DNA from: Desulfamplus sp. | GTDB taxonomy: Bacteria > Desulfobacterota > Desulfobacteria > Desulfobacterales > Desulfobacteraceae | DNA length: 64,000 nucleotides | NCBI GenBank assembly: GCA_015232455.1 | Contig: JADFZQ010000015.1 | Coordinates: 1 to 64,000 of the forward strand | Direction: 5' to 3' | Part shown: positions 9,960 through 18,145 of the stretch, one piece after another | Position numbering within the stretch: position 1 is the first letter of the stretch | Layout: each line of letters starts with the position of its first letter | Position numbers and translations under genes: made by a program | The notes under the pieces: generated by a model | What the model saw: the letters and a program-made list of their open reading frames with translations, nothing else | What the model was told of the DNA's origin: nothing | The model's database searches: none

Positions 9960-12900
9960 TTACAATGTTTGGTTAGTAATATTAATAAGAAGCTCTCCTT
10001 TGAAAATTGCTCCTTCGTGTCCATCTATGCTGATAAAATCTCCAGAGCAGAGAGTCAAATTATCAATAACGCACCTTTTATCAGTTTCATGGCAAACCAT
10101 GTTTCTGTATCCTACAACGCAGGTTTTATCAAGTCTGTAAGCAACAATAGAGGCATGTGATGTCATTCCACCGCGTGCTGTTAAAAGTCCATCTGCAGCA
10201 TGGATTTCACGTATATCATCAGGCACTGTGTCATTTCGTACCAATATTAAAGATGTATTTGGCTCAAGTTTTCTCCATTTTTTTATATCTTTAAGGGTAA
10301 AAACCAACCGTCCACTCATTGCTCCACCACTTACACCTATGCCATTCCCTAAATAACGTTCTGCTTCAATTGCCGCCTCTTTGGCAGTTAGATCAAACTC
10401 AGGTCTTGTTTTTTTCTCTCTTATTCCAAGATCGCGAGATTGTAGAATATAAAGAGCATTAATCTCTGGGTTCTCAAAAGTAAACTCTATCTCTTGAGGA
10501 CTCCATCCTCGCTTTTCAACAATATCTACTGCCCAGTTGATGAGACCTTGATATATTTCTGGGAAATGAGTTTCTAAAGTAGTATCAGTATTTCGCATCT
10601 CCCTCTCTTGCTGTGCAACTGATATTGGGAATGTATTTACAAGACCTGCTACAACATCTTCGCCTTGACTGCCTCTTGTAAAATCCCCCCAAAGGCTTAT
10701 CTGGTTACGAGGAGAGCGTGGATCATGCGTTAGAACAACGCCTGTGCCAGAGTTATAAGATATATTTCCAAAAACCATCTCTTGAACAGTAACTGAAGTT
10801 CCCCAATCTTGAGAAAGACCAATTATTCTTCTATATGCCTTTGCACGAGGCGAATCCCAAGATTCAAATACCATTTTAATAGCACTTAGCAACTGGTTAA
10901 ATGGACTTGAATTTACTGCAAATCCAGATTGGATAATATGCTCTTTGTATGCAAGAGCAACTCTTTTCATCTGCTCGCCTGTGAAATCTTTTTTATATGG
11001 AATCCCCCATCTATTTTTATGAAGAGTTATTATACTATCAAAAGCATCTCTTTTTAGACCTTTTGCCATTCCAAAACATTGTAAAAACCTTCGATAATTA
11101 TCCCATGCAAGCCAGACATTTCCAGTTTGCTTTGCTATTCCTTCTGCAATCTCTTCATTTATTCCAACATCAATAAATGTGTCCATCATTCCGGGCTGTG
11201 AAATAACTGAGCCACTTCGTACTGACAATAAAAGTGGGTTAGATGGATCGCCGAATCTCTTACCAGTTGCATTTTCTAACCTCTCAAGTTCTACTTTTAC
11301 CTGTTCTCTGAAATTGTATCTTGCTGGCTGATAATAATCTATAAGCTCACGATAGCGAAATGCCTCAGTTGTTATGATAAATCCTGGTGGAACAGGCAGT
11401 CCGCAAGAAGACAAAGTCATAAGGTTATTGCCTTTATTGCCAAGGTCCATAGCACCTAAAACCCAAGGTTTTGGGTCGTTAAGAGAGGTTATGATCTTTT
11501 TTGGGTCATACATCAAAAGTTTTTGGAGATGTTCAGATGGAAGACCTTGGGCTTGCTGAAAAAGGGTGTTTTGAATTTTGGTCAAAAAATTGTCTAACTG
11601 TTGCAGCCCCAAAGCAGATGCCATAAGATCGCGAAAAAAAACTTCTGCAACTCTATGTTTTATCTCAAAAGTAGCTTTATTGTTTGGCTCGCTATTATTC
11701 TTATGAACTTTGTATTTAGCAAGCAGATATTTTGTTGGTATTTTACCTAATATGCTATTTAAGTTTTCTTGATGAGTAGTGTGAAAGTAGTCGTTGATTA
11801 TATTTTTAACAGCCTTATTTAATGCCTGAAAAATATCAAGGTATTGAGTAAATGTAAATCCTTGTACACCAAGAGAGTGGGTTAAAAGGTCCATTTGAAA
11901 TTCATATTCAGTTGATGTTATGCCATCAAGATTTAAAGCTGCGTAAAACATAAGAAGCCTGTTTCTGATCTTGTGAACAGTCTCTCTTGTTATAAGGGTC
12001 AGATCAAGCTCTTCAACTAACTCCTCAAAAAGAGGATTAACCATAGATTCCAAACGAAATGTAAGTCCAAGTGCATCAAATTTGGGTTCGTGGTAACTGC
12101 CATAAAGCGATGGAATATCAGTAGTTACATGCCTTTTTTTAAAAATATCCTCTCTTGCTTTATGCTGTTCTTGTGATAGCAGCTCTTTTTTTAATAATCT
12201 TAGGTAGTTAAGTAGTTGTTGGAGTTTCCATTTTACCTTTGAATCAGGCTTTTCCTGTTCAGCTAATGCCTCTTTAAGTTTATCTATATGAGGAAGATGG
12301 GCTGTATTAATGACTTCTAAATATTTATTTATCTCTGTAAATGATGGTGTATATTTTTGGTAAAGCAGCTTGTAAAGAGTGATAAGAGATATAACCCTCT
12401 CGTGGTCATATTGTGATACTTTATTAGAGGGATTTTCTGCAAGAGTTGCTCTTATCTGTCTGCCTGACATATTAAGAAGATATGTTGGGAATTGGGCTTC
12501 ACTATGCTTATTAATGGTTCTCTGCTTAAGATATTTTATATCAGAATGGACGCCTGCGATAAATTCTCCTCTATTACCAGACTTTTCATCTGATCTCTTA
12601 AGCTGGTTTATAAAATCCTCTGGAAGATAAGGAGTTAGATATTTTGTGTCGCATGTGAGCCAATAGTTGAAAATTGCTTCGGTCATAGAGATAATACGGT
12701 TGCTGCTTTCAACATGAATACGCTTACGATAAAAATGGATAACTATATCTTTTCTTTGGCATATTTCATCTAAATATGTTGACGTGTCTCTAATAGCTCC
12801 TTCTGCCCCTATCTCATTAAAATAGACAGGAAAAAGACGTGTAAGTTGCTTAATAAGGTTATAGACCGGCTCAATTGGGCTGTTTAGCAGCTTTGTTATC

Positions 12901-14504
12901 TCTCTTGGAAAAAGATCTGTATCTTTAATTAATACTCCATAAACAGAAATGTAAATTATAAGATGTGAGATAAGTCTAATTGACCATGATGGGTTTATAG
13001 ATATTAATGTAATCCAAACTCTTAAGTTTTTTATATGTGCTGCATTGTCTTTAAGTTGCCAATCTTTGCTAACACCTTGTATGATTGGAATATGAAATCC
13101 AGCATCAATTACACAATCAAGAAAAAAATGAACAAGATCGCTATCTCCAGTATTGTAAACGCTTTTACCCATATTCAAAATAGAGTCAAAAATAGTTTCA
13201 GCAGCCTGTCTTAAGCTATGCGAAGGTATATCTTGATAATTGTTTTTTGACTGCGGCTGCTCTAACTGAGGTTGAGCTATAGTTTGATCTGTTAAATCAG
13301 ATAGATCAGAAAATAGATCAGAAAAATGTTTTGATCTAAGTTTAAGTATCTTAAATGTTTGGCATATAAGCTTTTGAATGTAGGCTGCGTTCTCAACTTC
13401 AATAAGGAATCTTAATGTATTATTAATATCTTGAAATGTTGCTATATGAATCATTGAGAGAGCGGGTATGTTTAGAATATGAAACAAGAAAAGAATCTTC
13501 CAGTGGTTTCCCTCTCTGCTTGTAGAACCTGCTTGAAGCAATTTTTCTGGCATAGCTTTGTAAAGTTCTATTATCTCATTATTTTCAAGAAAAGATGTAA
13601 GTTCTGCTGTTAGCTTTGGGGATTTTAAATTCTCTTTATGGAGTTCTTTTAAACATGCAAGCCTCTTTAACTCTATTTCCATCTTTTTATGGGAAATGGG
13701 TTCAAAAAGCTCTTTTGGCATAACTCTCTCTGATATTGCCAATCTATCTGTTATTTCACTATTTCTATACCGTTCACTACCTTTATTCCGCTCATTAGCA
13801 ATCTTCTCAATCTCTTTTTCAAACCATGAAAAAGGATCGTTTTCATTTAACCAGCTTTTATATGTTGTCTCATGGTAGCGGAACATAAGTTGATTGAGAG
13901 CTTCCCAATCCAATTTTGTATTAGTTCTATTTTTGATAATTTGTTGGACTATTCTGTTAAGCCTATAATAGCTTCTTGAGAAGAGCAGCAATATCTGATC
14001 ACTGCTATTAGCGATACGCTGAAAAAATGAATTAAAAACATGTACAATGTTCTCAAAATTCTTTTCTGAGGCTTTAATAATTTTTTGAAGAAATTGCATC
14101 AGATTATCAGCAGCCTCAGACTGTATCTCGGCTTTAGCATTAATATGTCCAGATTGAAACCAGCCTCTGCTTTTTTGTTCATTATCTTCTTGATTAGATT
14201 CAATCGCTTCATGGAATATATCTATAAATAGACTAATAATTTCATCTGCATTAGAGTTAGATATAAATAGATAAATATGATCAAAAGCATATCGTCTGGC
14301 TTCAGATACAATAAATTGCCAGTTTCTCATTGGATTAGAAAGCTCTTCTAAAAATGTAATAAGCTCTTTTTGCAGCCCATGATACCTATTAAGAACAGTT
14401 AAAATAATCTTATATTTTTCTTCTATTTCAACATGAACACGAGTCTCTTCCATATTGGCTTTGAGAGCCTTTGATTTTAGCTCTGTATCTGATTTTATTC
14501 CCAA
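9960..14504 (-). CDS. giant PPDK-like protein: ATP-binding and phosphohistidine domains without a PEP barrel
   Basis: This 1514-residue protein has a helical N-terminal region of about 1000 residues that I do not recognise. A pyruvate-phosphate-dikinase ATP-binding domain follows at about 1010-1400 (MDLGNKGNNL, GLPVPPGFIIT, SVRSGSVISQPGMMDT, QEMVFGN). The swivelling phosphohistidine domain is at about 1410-1500, with the catalytic His near 1446 in GGMTSHASIV. The C-terminal PEP/pyruvate TIM barrel of PPDK and PEP synthase is absent. The protein can probably phosphorylate its own histidine from ATP, but the phosphate acceptor must be another molecule, as in water/pyruvate dikinase relatives or rifampin phosphotransferase. 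No signal peptide is present. A MoxR gene follows and a small peptide gene lies divergently upstream. Domain calls are secure; the substrate is unknown. Confidence 0.85.
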   Translation of the reverse strand: MGIKSDTELKSKALKANMEETRVHVEIEEKYKIILTVLNRYHGLQKELITFLEELSNPMRNWQFIVSEARRYAFDHIYLFISNSNADEIISLFIDIFHEAIESNQEDNEQKSRGWFQSGHINAKAEIQSEAADNLMQFLQKIIKASEKNFENIVHVFNSFFQRIANSSDQILLLFSRSYYRLNRIVQQIIKNRTNTKLDWEALNQLMFRYHETTYKSWLNENDPFSWFEKEIEKIANERNKGSERYRNSEITDRLAISERVMPKELFEPISHKKMEIELKRLACLKELHKENLKSPKLTAELTSFLENNEIIELYKAMPEKLLQAGSTSREGNHWKILFLFHILNIPALSMIHIATFQDINNTLRFLIEVENAAYIQKLICQTFKILKLRSKHFSDLFSDLSDLTDQTIAQPQLEQPQSKNNYQDIPSHSLRQAAETIFDSILNMGKSVYNTGDSDLVHFFLDCVIDAGFHIPIIQGVSKDWQLKDNAAHIKNLRVWITLISINPSWSIRLISHLIIYISVYGVLIKDTDLFPREITKLLNSPIEPVYNLIKQLTRLFPVYFNEIGAEGAIRDTSTYLDEICQRKDIVIHFYRKRIHVESSNRIISMTEAIFNYWLTCDTKYLTPYLPEDFINQLKRSDEKSGNRGEFIAGVHSDIKYLKQRTINKHSEAQFPTYLLNMSGRQIRATLAENPSNKVSQYDHERVISLITLYKLLYQKYTPSFTEINKYLEVINTAHLPHIDKLKEALAEQEKPDSKVKWKLQQLLNYLRLLKKELLSQEQHKAREDIFKKRHVTTDIPSLYGSYHEPKFDALGLTFRLESMVNPLFEELVEELDLTLITRETVHKIRNRLLMFYAALNLDGITSTEYEFQMDLLTHSLGVQGFTFTQYLDIFQALNKAVKNIINDYFHTTHQENLNSILGKIPTKYLLAKYKVHKNNSEPNNKATFEIKHRVAEVFFRDLMASALGLQQLDNFLTKIQNTLFQQAQGLPSEHLQKLLMYDPKKIITSLNDPKPWVLGAMDLGNKGNNLMTLSSCGLPVPPGFIITTEAFRYRELIDYYQPARYNFREQVKVELERLENATGKRFGDPSNPLLLSVRSGSVISQPGMMDTFIDVGINEEIAEGIAKQTGNVWLAWDNYRRFLQCFGMAKGLKRDAFDSIITLHKNRWGIPYKKDFTGEQMKRVALAYKEHIIQSGFAVNSSPFNQLLSAIKMVFESWDSPRAKAYRRIIGLSQDWGTSVTVQEMVFGNISYNSGTGVVLTHDPRSPRNQISLWGDFTRGSQGEDVVAGLVNTFPISVAQQEREMRNTDTTLETHFPEIYQGLINWAVDIVEKRGWSPQEIEFTFENPEINALYILQSRDLGIREKKTRPEFDLTAKEAAIEAERYLGNGIGVSGGAMSGRLVFTLKDIKKWRKLEPNTSLILVRNDTVPDDIREIHAADGLLTARGGMTSHASIVAYRLDKTCVVGYRNMVCHETDKRCVIDNLTLCSGDFISIDGHEGAIFKGELLINITNQTL

Positions 14505-14608
14505 AAATACACCTATAAAAAATTTTATAAAAAATATAGAGTAATGGTTGTTTATTTTTATTTATTAAATGCTTATATATCAAGAAGGATAATCTTTCAA
14601 TGAATGCT

Positions 14609-14667
14609 AATGTGCCATTAAAATGTTAATTTATGCCATTAGAAGTTAATTTGTGCGATTAGAATTG
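14609..14667. repeat. three tandem 20 bp units upstream of the 48-residue peptide gene
   Basis: Three consecutive units of the form AATTTRTGCSATTAGAAKTT (19, 20 and 20 bp) fill the space between the divergent PPDK-like gene and the small peptide gene. Their position, 30 bp upstream of the peptide start, suits an operator, but they may also be a simple duplication. Confidence 0.6.
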
Positions 14668-14698
14668 TTATTAACAGCTAAATTAGGAGATAGAGAAT

Positions 14699-14845
14699 AT
14701 GTCAGAAGATAGAGTAAATAAAGCAGATGGCTATAAAGAAGAATCTTTTAACAATAACAAAGAGAATCTTTTAAAACGATTTTTGAATTGGATTGCAAAA
14801 GGAGCAAAAAAAGCATCAGAAATGGGTGCTTCATGTGGTTCGTGA
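14699..14845 (+). CDS. 48-residue peptide with KGAKKASEMGASCGS tail, unknown
   Basis: An AGGAG ribosome site at about 14685 precedes an ATG frame of 48 codons ending in TGA. The first half is polar and acidic; the second (LLKRFLNWIAKGAKKASEMG) is an amphipathic basic helix; the end is ASCGS with a single cysteine. The composition resembles a short antimicrobial-like or modified-peptide precursor rather than a random frame. However, no maturase, protease or exporter is adjacent. A hairpin follows 17 bp after the stop. It is divergent from the PPDK-like gene, with tandem repeats between them. I do not recognise a named family. Confidence 0.5.
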   Translation: MSEDRVNKADGYKEESFNNNKENLLKRFLNWIAKGAKKASEMGASCGS

Positions 14846-14862
14846 ATTAGGAAGTAGCAGCA

Positions 14863-14881
14863 ACCTGTCAGGTTGACAGGT
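14863..14881 (+). terminator. small hairpin after the 48-residue peptide gene
   Basis: ACCTGTCA and TGACAGGT form a perfect 8 bp stem with a GGT loop. No T run follows immediately, so it may be a weak terminator or a copy of a common short palindrome. Confidence 0.4.
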
Positions 14882-14950
14882 AACTTAAATTTAGCTTCCA
14901 CTTTAAGCTTTTGATAACTATAGCACTCCTATTTCATTAGTATACTTATC

Positions 14951-15010
14951 AAGGTCATAAATTGAGTTCTACTTAAATATAAAAAGCTCAATTTATGCCG
15001 GCTTAGAGTA
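14951..15010. repeat. TAAATTGAGC-type palindromic repeat at the IS1 fragment edge
   Basis: AAGGTCATAAATTGAG and CTCAATTTATGCC form an inverted repeat. Read on the minus strand the element starts TATACTCTAAGCCGGCATAA, which matches the start of the copy at 40243. The last codons of the broken transposase lie inside it, so the element marks where that gene was cut. Confidence 0.7.
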
Positions 15011-15586
15011 TAAAGCGTTCAATATGGTTAGTCTCTCCAGTTTCTTTCCCAACAGCTTTATGACACTTGTCTGGAATTACTGTGTTATATGAAGACCAAA
15101 AATCTGTATAGCAGACATCGCATTCACGATACACCTGAGGTAAGCTGTCCCAAAGAGCTTGTGATCCTTTACGGTCTCTGCTGCCAACGTGGACTCCAAC
15201 AATTTTGCGGCTATTTCTATCTATGGCAAGCCAAATCCATTGTTTGTTTTCTTTTGTACCCACAAATGACCACATTTCATCACATTCAAGTATGATTTTC
15301 CCTATTGCATATGGAAGTTCAATTATCTTAGATATATTTTGATACAAAACATTGATATATTTTTGTAACCACAACTCAGAAATTCCAACTACTCTTGCAG
15401 TTCCAGCTATCGATATTTTTTCTAAAAGCAGTCTATCCACCAAATCCCATATTTCAGGAGCGATTCTTTTATTTTCAGGGTTTTCAACAAACTGTCTACG
15501 GCAATCTTTGCAAGAATACTTTTGTTTACCATTTGAATTGAACCATTTTTTATAATATTCAATGAGCTACACACAGGACATTTCAT
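15003..15586 (-). pseudogene. IS1-family transposase, frameshifted and truncated
   Basis: The N-terminal zinc finger (MKCPVCSSLNIIKNG, then SCKDCRRQF in the next frame) and the catalytic region (DEMWSF, YTDFWSSY, TNHIERF) are those of single-frame IS1-like transposases. A one-base deletion near 15541 breaks the frame between KNG and the second CxxC, so two separate open frames result. The C-terminus stops just after HIERF, where a repeat element begins. The terminal part of the DDE domain and the right insertion-sequence end are therefore missing. The break is not at the A-rich slippage site used for programmed frameshifting in enterobacterial IS1. The copy is dead. Confidence 0.88.
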
Positions 15587-15594
15587 TGTCAGCC

Positions 15595-15629
15595 TCCAAC
15601 AAAAAAATATATTAATAATTTTTGTTGGA
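15595..15629. repeat. hairpin just upstream of the IS1-type transposase start
   Basis: TCCAACAAAAA and TTTTTGTTGGA form an 11 bp perfect inverted repeat around an AT-only loop, 9 bp before the transposase ATG. It may limit read-through transcription into the element or be part of the left end. Confidence 0.55.
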
Positions 15630-15712
15630 ATATCAAACCTGAGCAAATTTGTTTATATTAAAATCATCTATCACTACATGTTAAGCACTACCAAAAAATT
15701 TAGGAGCTTATC

Positions 15713-15997
15713 ATGGCACAATCTATAAATGTAAATATACGTATGGATAAAGATTTAAAAAAACAAGTAGAAAAGCTCTTTGAAGAGTTTGGAATGAATA
15801 TGACAACAGCATTTACAATATTTGCAAAAGCAGTTGTGAGAGAAAGAAAAATACCTTTTGAAATATCCGCACCAGACCATTATTTTCAAGAAGATTTTTA
15901 CAATGAATATAATCAGACCAGACTTAAAAAATCAATTGAGGCACTTGATAACGGAAAGGGCAGGAAGCATGAATTAATTGAGGTGGAAAGTGAATAA
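15713..15997 (+). CDS. relB: RelB/DinJ-family antitoxin
   Basis: The 94-residue product starts with the ribbon-helix-helix pattern of RelB/DinJ antitoxins (INVNIRMDKDLKKQVEKLFE, then FGMNMTTAFTIFAKAVVRER). It ends in an acidic, flexible tail that would wrap a toxin. An AGGAG ribosome site lies 10 bp upstream. The gene overlaps the following yoeB remnant by 8 bp, the normal coupling of such operons. It is intact while its toxin is broken, so it could survive as a solitary repressor or simply not yet have decayed. Confidence 0.88.
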   Translation: MAQSINVNIRMDKDLKKQVEKLFEEFGMNMTTAFTIFAKAVVRERKIPFEISAPDHYFQEDFYNEYNQTRLKKSIEALDNGKGRKHELIEVESE

Positions 15998-16253
15998 GAT
16001 ATTTTCCGATGAAGCATGAGAAGATTATTTATATTGGCTTACTCAAGATAAAAAGACGATTAAAAGAATCAATAATTTGATTATAGACATTAATAGAAAC
16101 TATAATGACGGAATTGGTAAACCAGAGCCTTTAAAAGAAAATCTATCAGTATTTTGGAGTAGAAGAATTGACGAGAAAAACAGGCTTATTTATAGAATAA
16201 AAGACAATAATATAGAAATTGCACAATGCCGAACACATTACAAAGAAAAATAA
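15990..16253 (+). pseudogene. yoeB: YoeB-family toxin with an in-frame TGA
   Basis: Read from GTG the frame gives VNKIFSDEA, TGA, EDYLYWLTQDKK and continues to CRTHYKEK over 88 codons. YoeB proteins have tryptophan at the interrupted position (SEESWDDYLYW in the E. coli protein), so a single TGG to TGA change at 16017-16019 explains the stop. The rest of the ribosome-dependent mRNA interferase is preserved: KPEPLK, FWSRRI, NRLIYR and the catalytic His-Tyr end. No good start exists downstream of the stop that would save the N-terminal strand. The toxin is therefore probably inactive. Confidence 0.88.
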
Positions 16254-16380
16254 TGAAAGAGTTTAAAATGGTCGGAGATAGAAACGATGAGAGAAAAAAG
16301 CATTACATTTTGTATATCAGATAGGTATTAATCTGCAATATCCAACTGATTCTTACAGTATCAAATATTTAAAATATAAC

Positions 16381-16415
16381 AAGAGCCAACTAACATTAAT
16401 GTAGGCTCTTATTTT
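16381..16415 (+). terminator. hairpin terminator after the relB/yoeB remnant
   Basis: AAGAGCC pairs with GGCTCTT around an inner ACATTAATGT palindrome, followed by ATTTTAA. It separates the toxin-antitoxin region from the secreted-protein gene. Confidence 0.6.
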
Positions 16416-16449
16416 AATAACACATAATAACAATTTAAGGAGGTTTACA

Positions 16450-17409
16450 ATGTTTTTCAGAAAAATGACAGTTCAATTTATGGCATTTATGGTAGTTCTT
16501 GGGCAGACATTTGTAGCAGATGCTGGTTGTATTGAGGATTGGCTTGTTAGCAATCCTATGAAATCAGCTCTAACAGATAGCCAGATAGGTAATGTCAACA
16601 AAATCTACAACTGGTTAGAGATCTCTTTTCCAGATATTGTCTATCCAGTGGCTGATTCAGTTGTTGATGGTGCTCTTTGTTATAGATACTACTCAGGATC
16701 AGATACGATTTTAGCTACCTTACAAAGCAATACGGCAAAAGTTGTCTATATTGGTCCCCTCTCTAATCAATGTATCTTAGAGATTGGAACGATTGATCAG
16801 GTGTTGGCTCTTATGCCAAACTCTGTTGATGCTCAAATATCAGGAGATATTAATGAATCAGAGTATGATGAGAATCAATCTATAACATCAATAACCATAA
16901 ATAGTATGCCCAATACCTTAGATGAGTTTTTAGCCCTGCAGAGCCAAATAGCCCACACCCCTCAAGGTGCAGTTGTAATGATGATTTTGGCAATGAGAAT
17001 TTACGAGCAGGACTCTGTTTTAGGAAGAACCTGTTTAACAGCAACCAGCACAGACCCGCTTATATCTGATTCAACTGCTGAAGGAAGTTATGAAGGTAGC
17101 ATAATTTCAACAGGCAGCATCAGCAGATTAAAGGAGAATCTTAAACAATATCCATATCTTCCACTAATCTACTTTGCAGGTGCATCTCCAACAAATTCAT
17201 ACACTCCATCAGGTCCGCCATATACCCTTAATATGTTTACAAATCCTTACAGTTATGCTTCAGGCAGTGATGGATTGGTAAGAATCAAGGTTTTTGTAGA
17301 GACACTTGGGGCAGACAGTGCAAGACCAGCCAGTGCGAAAAAAGTGGGAAGCATCTATAAAATTACAGAGTATAGCTCACTTTATCTCTCTCCAAAAGCT
17401 GCTAAGTAA
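16450..17409 (+). CDS. secreted protein of unknown function
   Basis: The 319-residue protein starts with a signal peptide (hydrophobic core FMAFMVVLGQTF, likely cleavage after VADA). The mature part is neutral with few cysteines and no further membrane segment. It contains WLEISFPDIVYPV, a YYSGSDTILA stretch and tyrosine/serine-rich loops near YTPSGPPYTLNM. A strong AAGGAGG ribosome site lies 7 bp before the ATG. It is monocistronic between two hairpin terminators. I do not recognise the family. The opening segment (NKIYNWLE, then RYYSGSDTILATLQ) suggests a repeated bacterial extracellular module, but this is not certain. Confidence 0.6.
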   Translation: MFFRKMTVQFMAFMVVLGQTFVADAGCIEDWLVSNPMKSALTDSQIGNVNKIYNWLEISFPDIVYPVADSVVDGALCYRYYSGSDTILATLQSNTAKVVYIGPLSNQCILEIGTIDQVLALMPNSVDAQISGDINESEYDENQSITSITINSMPNTLDEFLALQSQIAHTPQGAVVMMILAMRIYEQDSVLGRTCLTATSTDPLISDSTAEGSYEGSIISTGSISRLKENLKQYPYLPLIYFAGASPTNSYTPSGPPYTLNMFTNPYSYASGSDGLVRIKVFVETLGADSARPASAKKVGSIYKITEYSSLYLSPKAAK

Positions 17410-17434
17410 CCTTATTTAGCATTATTTAGCATTT

Positions 17435-17480
17435 GTGATCACACTGTTTTAAAGCTGTGTGATCACACTACAATTTTTTT
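17435..17480 (+). terminator. strong hairpin terminator after the secreted-protein gene
   Basis: GTGATCACAC and its complement GTGTGATCAC form a 10 bp stem with a 12-nt loop. A run of eight or more T follows shortly after. Confidence 0.8.
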
Positions 17481-17560
17481 TCTGTTTCATGGTCGTTATT
17501 TTCAGCAGCCTCTTCTTGTTCACTCAATACCATTGTCTCTAACAGCAAAATCTCTGTTCC

Positions 17561-17590
17561 TGTAAATAATTCCGTGCTGCATTACGTGTT
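17561..17590. repeat. 30 bp segment shared with 63251-63280
   Basis: TGTAAATAATTCCRTGCTGY and the next ten bases recur with about four mismatches 45 kb away. Both copies lie in gene-poor DNA. They may be ends of a decayed mobile element. Confidence 0.45.
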
Positions 17591-17595
17591 AGTAA

Positions 17596-17835
17596 GGCAG
17601 TAATTTAGATGAAATTTATCTTGTCATTGTAGGAGTTTTCTATAATAAAACTTTTATCTCAACCTCTGATAGTGGATTAAAAAAAGATTCAATTATCCTA
17701 TGCCATCAAATTAGAACTTTGGATAAAGCACGCCTTATTAAAAAGATTGGTGAAGTTACAGACAGTATAACCCAAAAACAGATAAGAGTTTTGCAAACAA
17801 TACAGCAGTTTTACAGATATATATTTGTGCCATGA
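17596..17835 (+). pseudogene. mazF: MazF/PemK-family toxin remnant
   Basis: The frame encodes GLKKDSIILCHQIRTLDKAR followed by LIKKIGEVTD, the conserved second half of MazF/PemK mRNA interferases. The N-terminal half, with the catalytic arginine loop, has no matching start and is missing or unrecognisable. The stop is at 17833. No MazE-type antitoxin is adjacent. It is best read as a decayed toxin gene in the same accessory zone as the yoeB remnant. Confidence 0.7.
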
Positions 17836-18082
17836 GATAGTTTTCAATGTGGTGGTATCATATTTTGATGATATTGACAGAATCAAAGAATATCACTCAT
17901 CAATTAAGTTAGCAGACAAGCACAAAATAGCAGCTTTCACAGCAAAATGGATTGTAAACATGAAACCAATACAAATGGGTAAAGAGTTAATAAAACATAA
18001 AGATATAAAGGTGTTAGCAAATGAATTGTTTGCGTTTTATGCAATAGTTTCAATACTTGAGATTGCAAACACCAAAAATTAA
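17825..18082 (+). CDS. short uncharacterised frame, possibly a gene fragment
   Basis: The 85 residues contain a coherent segment (LADKHKIAAFTAKWIVNMKP) that looks like real protein sequence. However, the only start is a TTG without a ribosome site, and it overlaps the MazF remnant. The upstream part of the gene was probably lost, leaving a C-terminal fragment. No function can be given. Confidence 0.35.
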   Translation: MCHEIVFNVVVSYFDDIDRIKEYHSSIKLADKHKIAAFTAKWIVNMKPIQMGKELIKHKDIKVLANELFAFYAIVSILEIANTKN

Positions 18083-18145
18083 AGTGTCTGTATAAATCTC
18101 TGGTAATGCGATATTTTTCAGTAGATTTATCTATAACAGCTAAAC

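Noticed and set aside
15422-15586. Programmed frameshift in the IS1-type transposase
   Set aside because: The break is at a GGTTC site without a slippery A run, and the gene is also truncated, so decay is the better explanation.
16017-16019. TGA in yoeB as a recoded tryptophan or selenocysteine codon
   Set aside because: Other genes in the window use TGA as a stop and no selenocysteine-type hairpin follows. A simple TGG to TGA mutation is sufficient.
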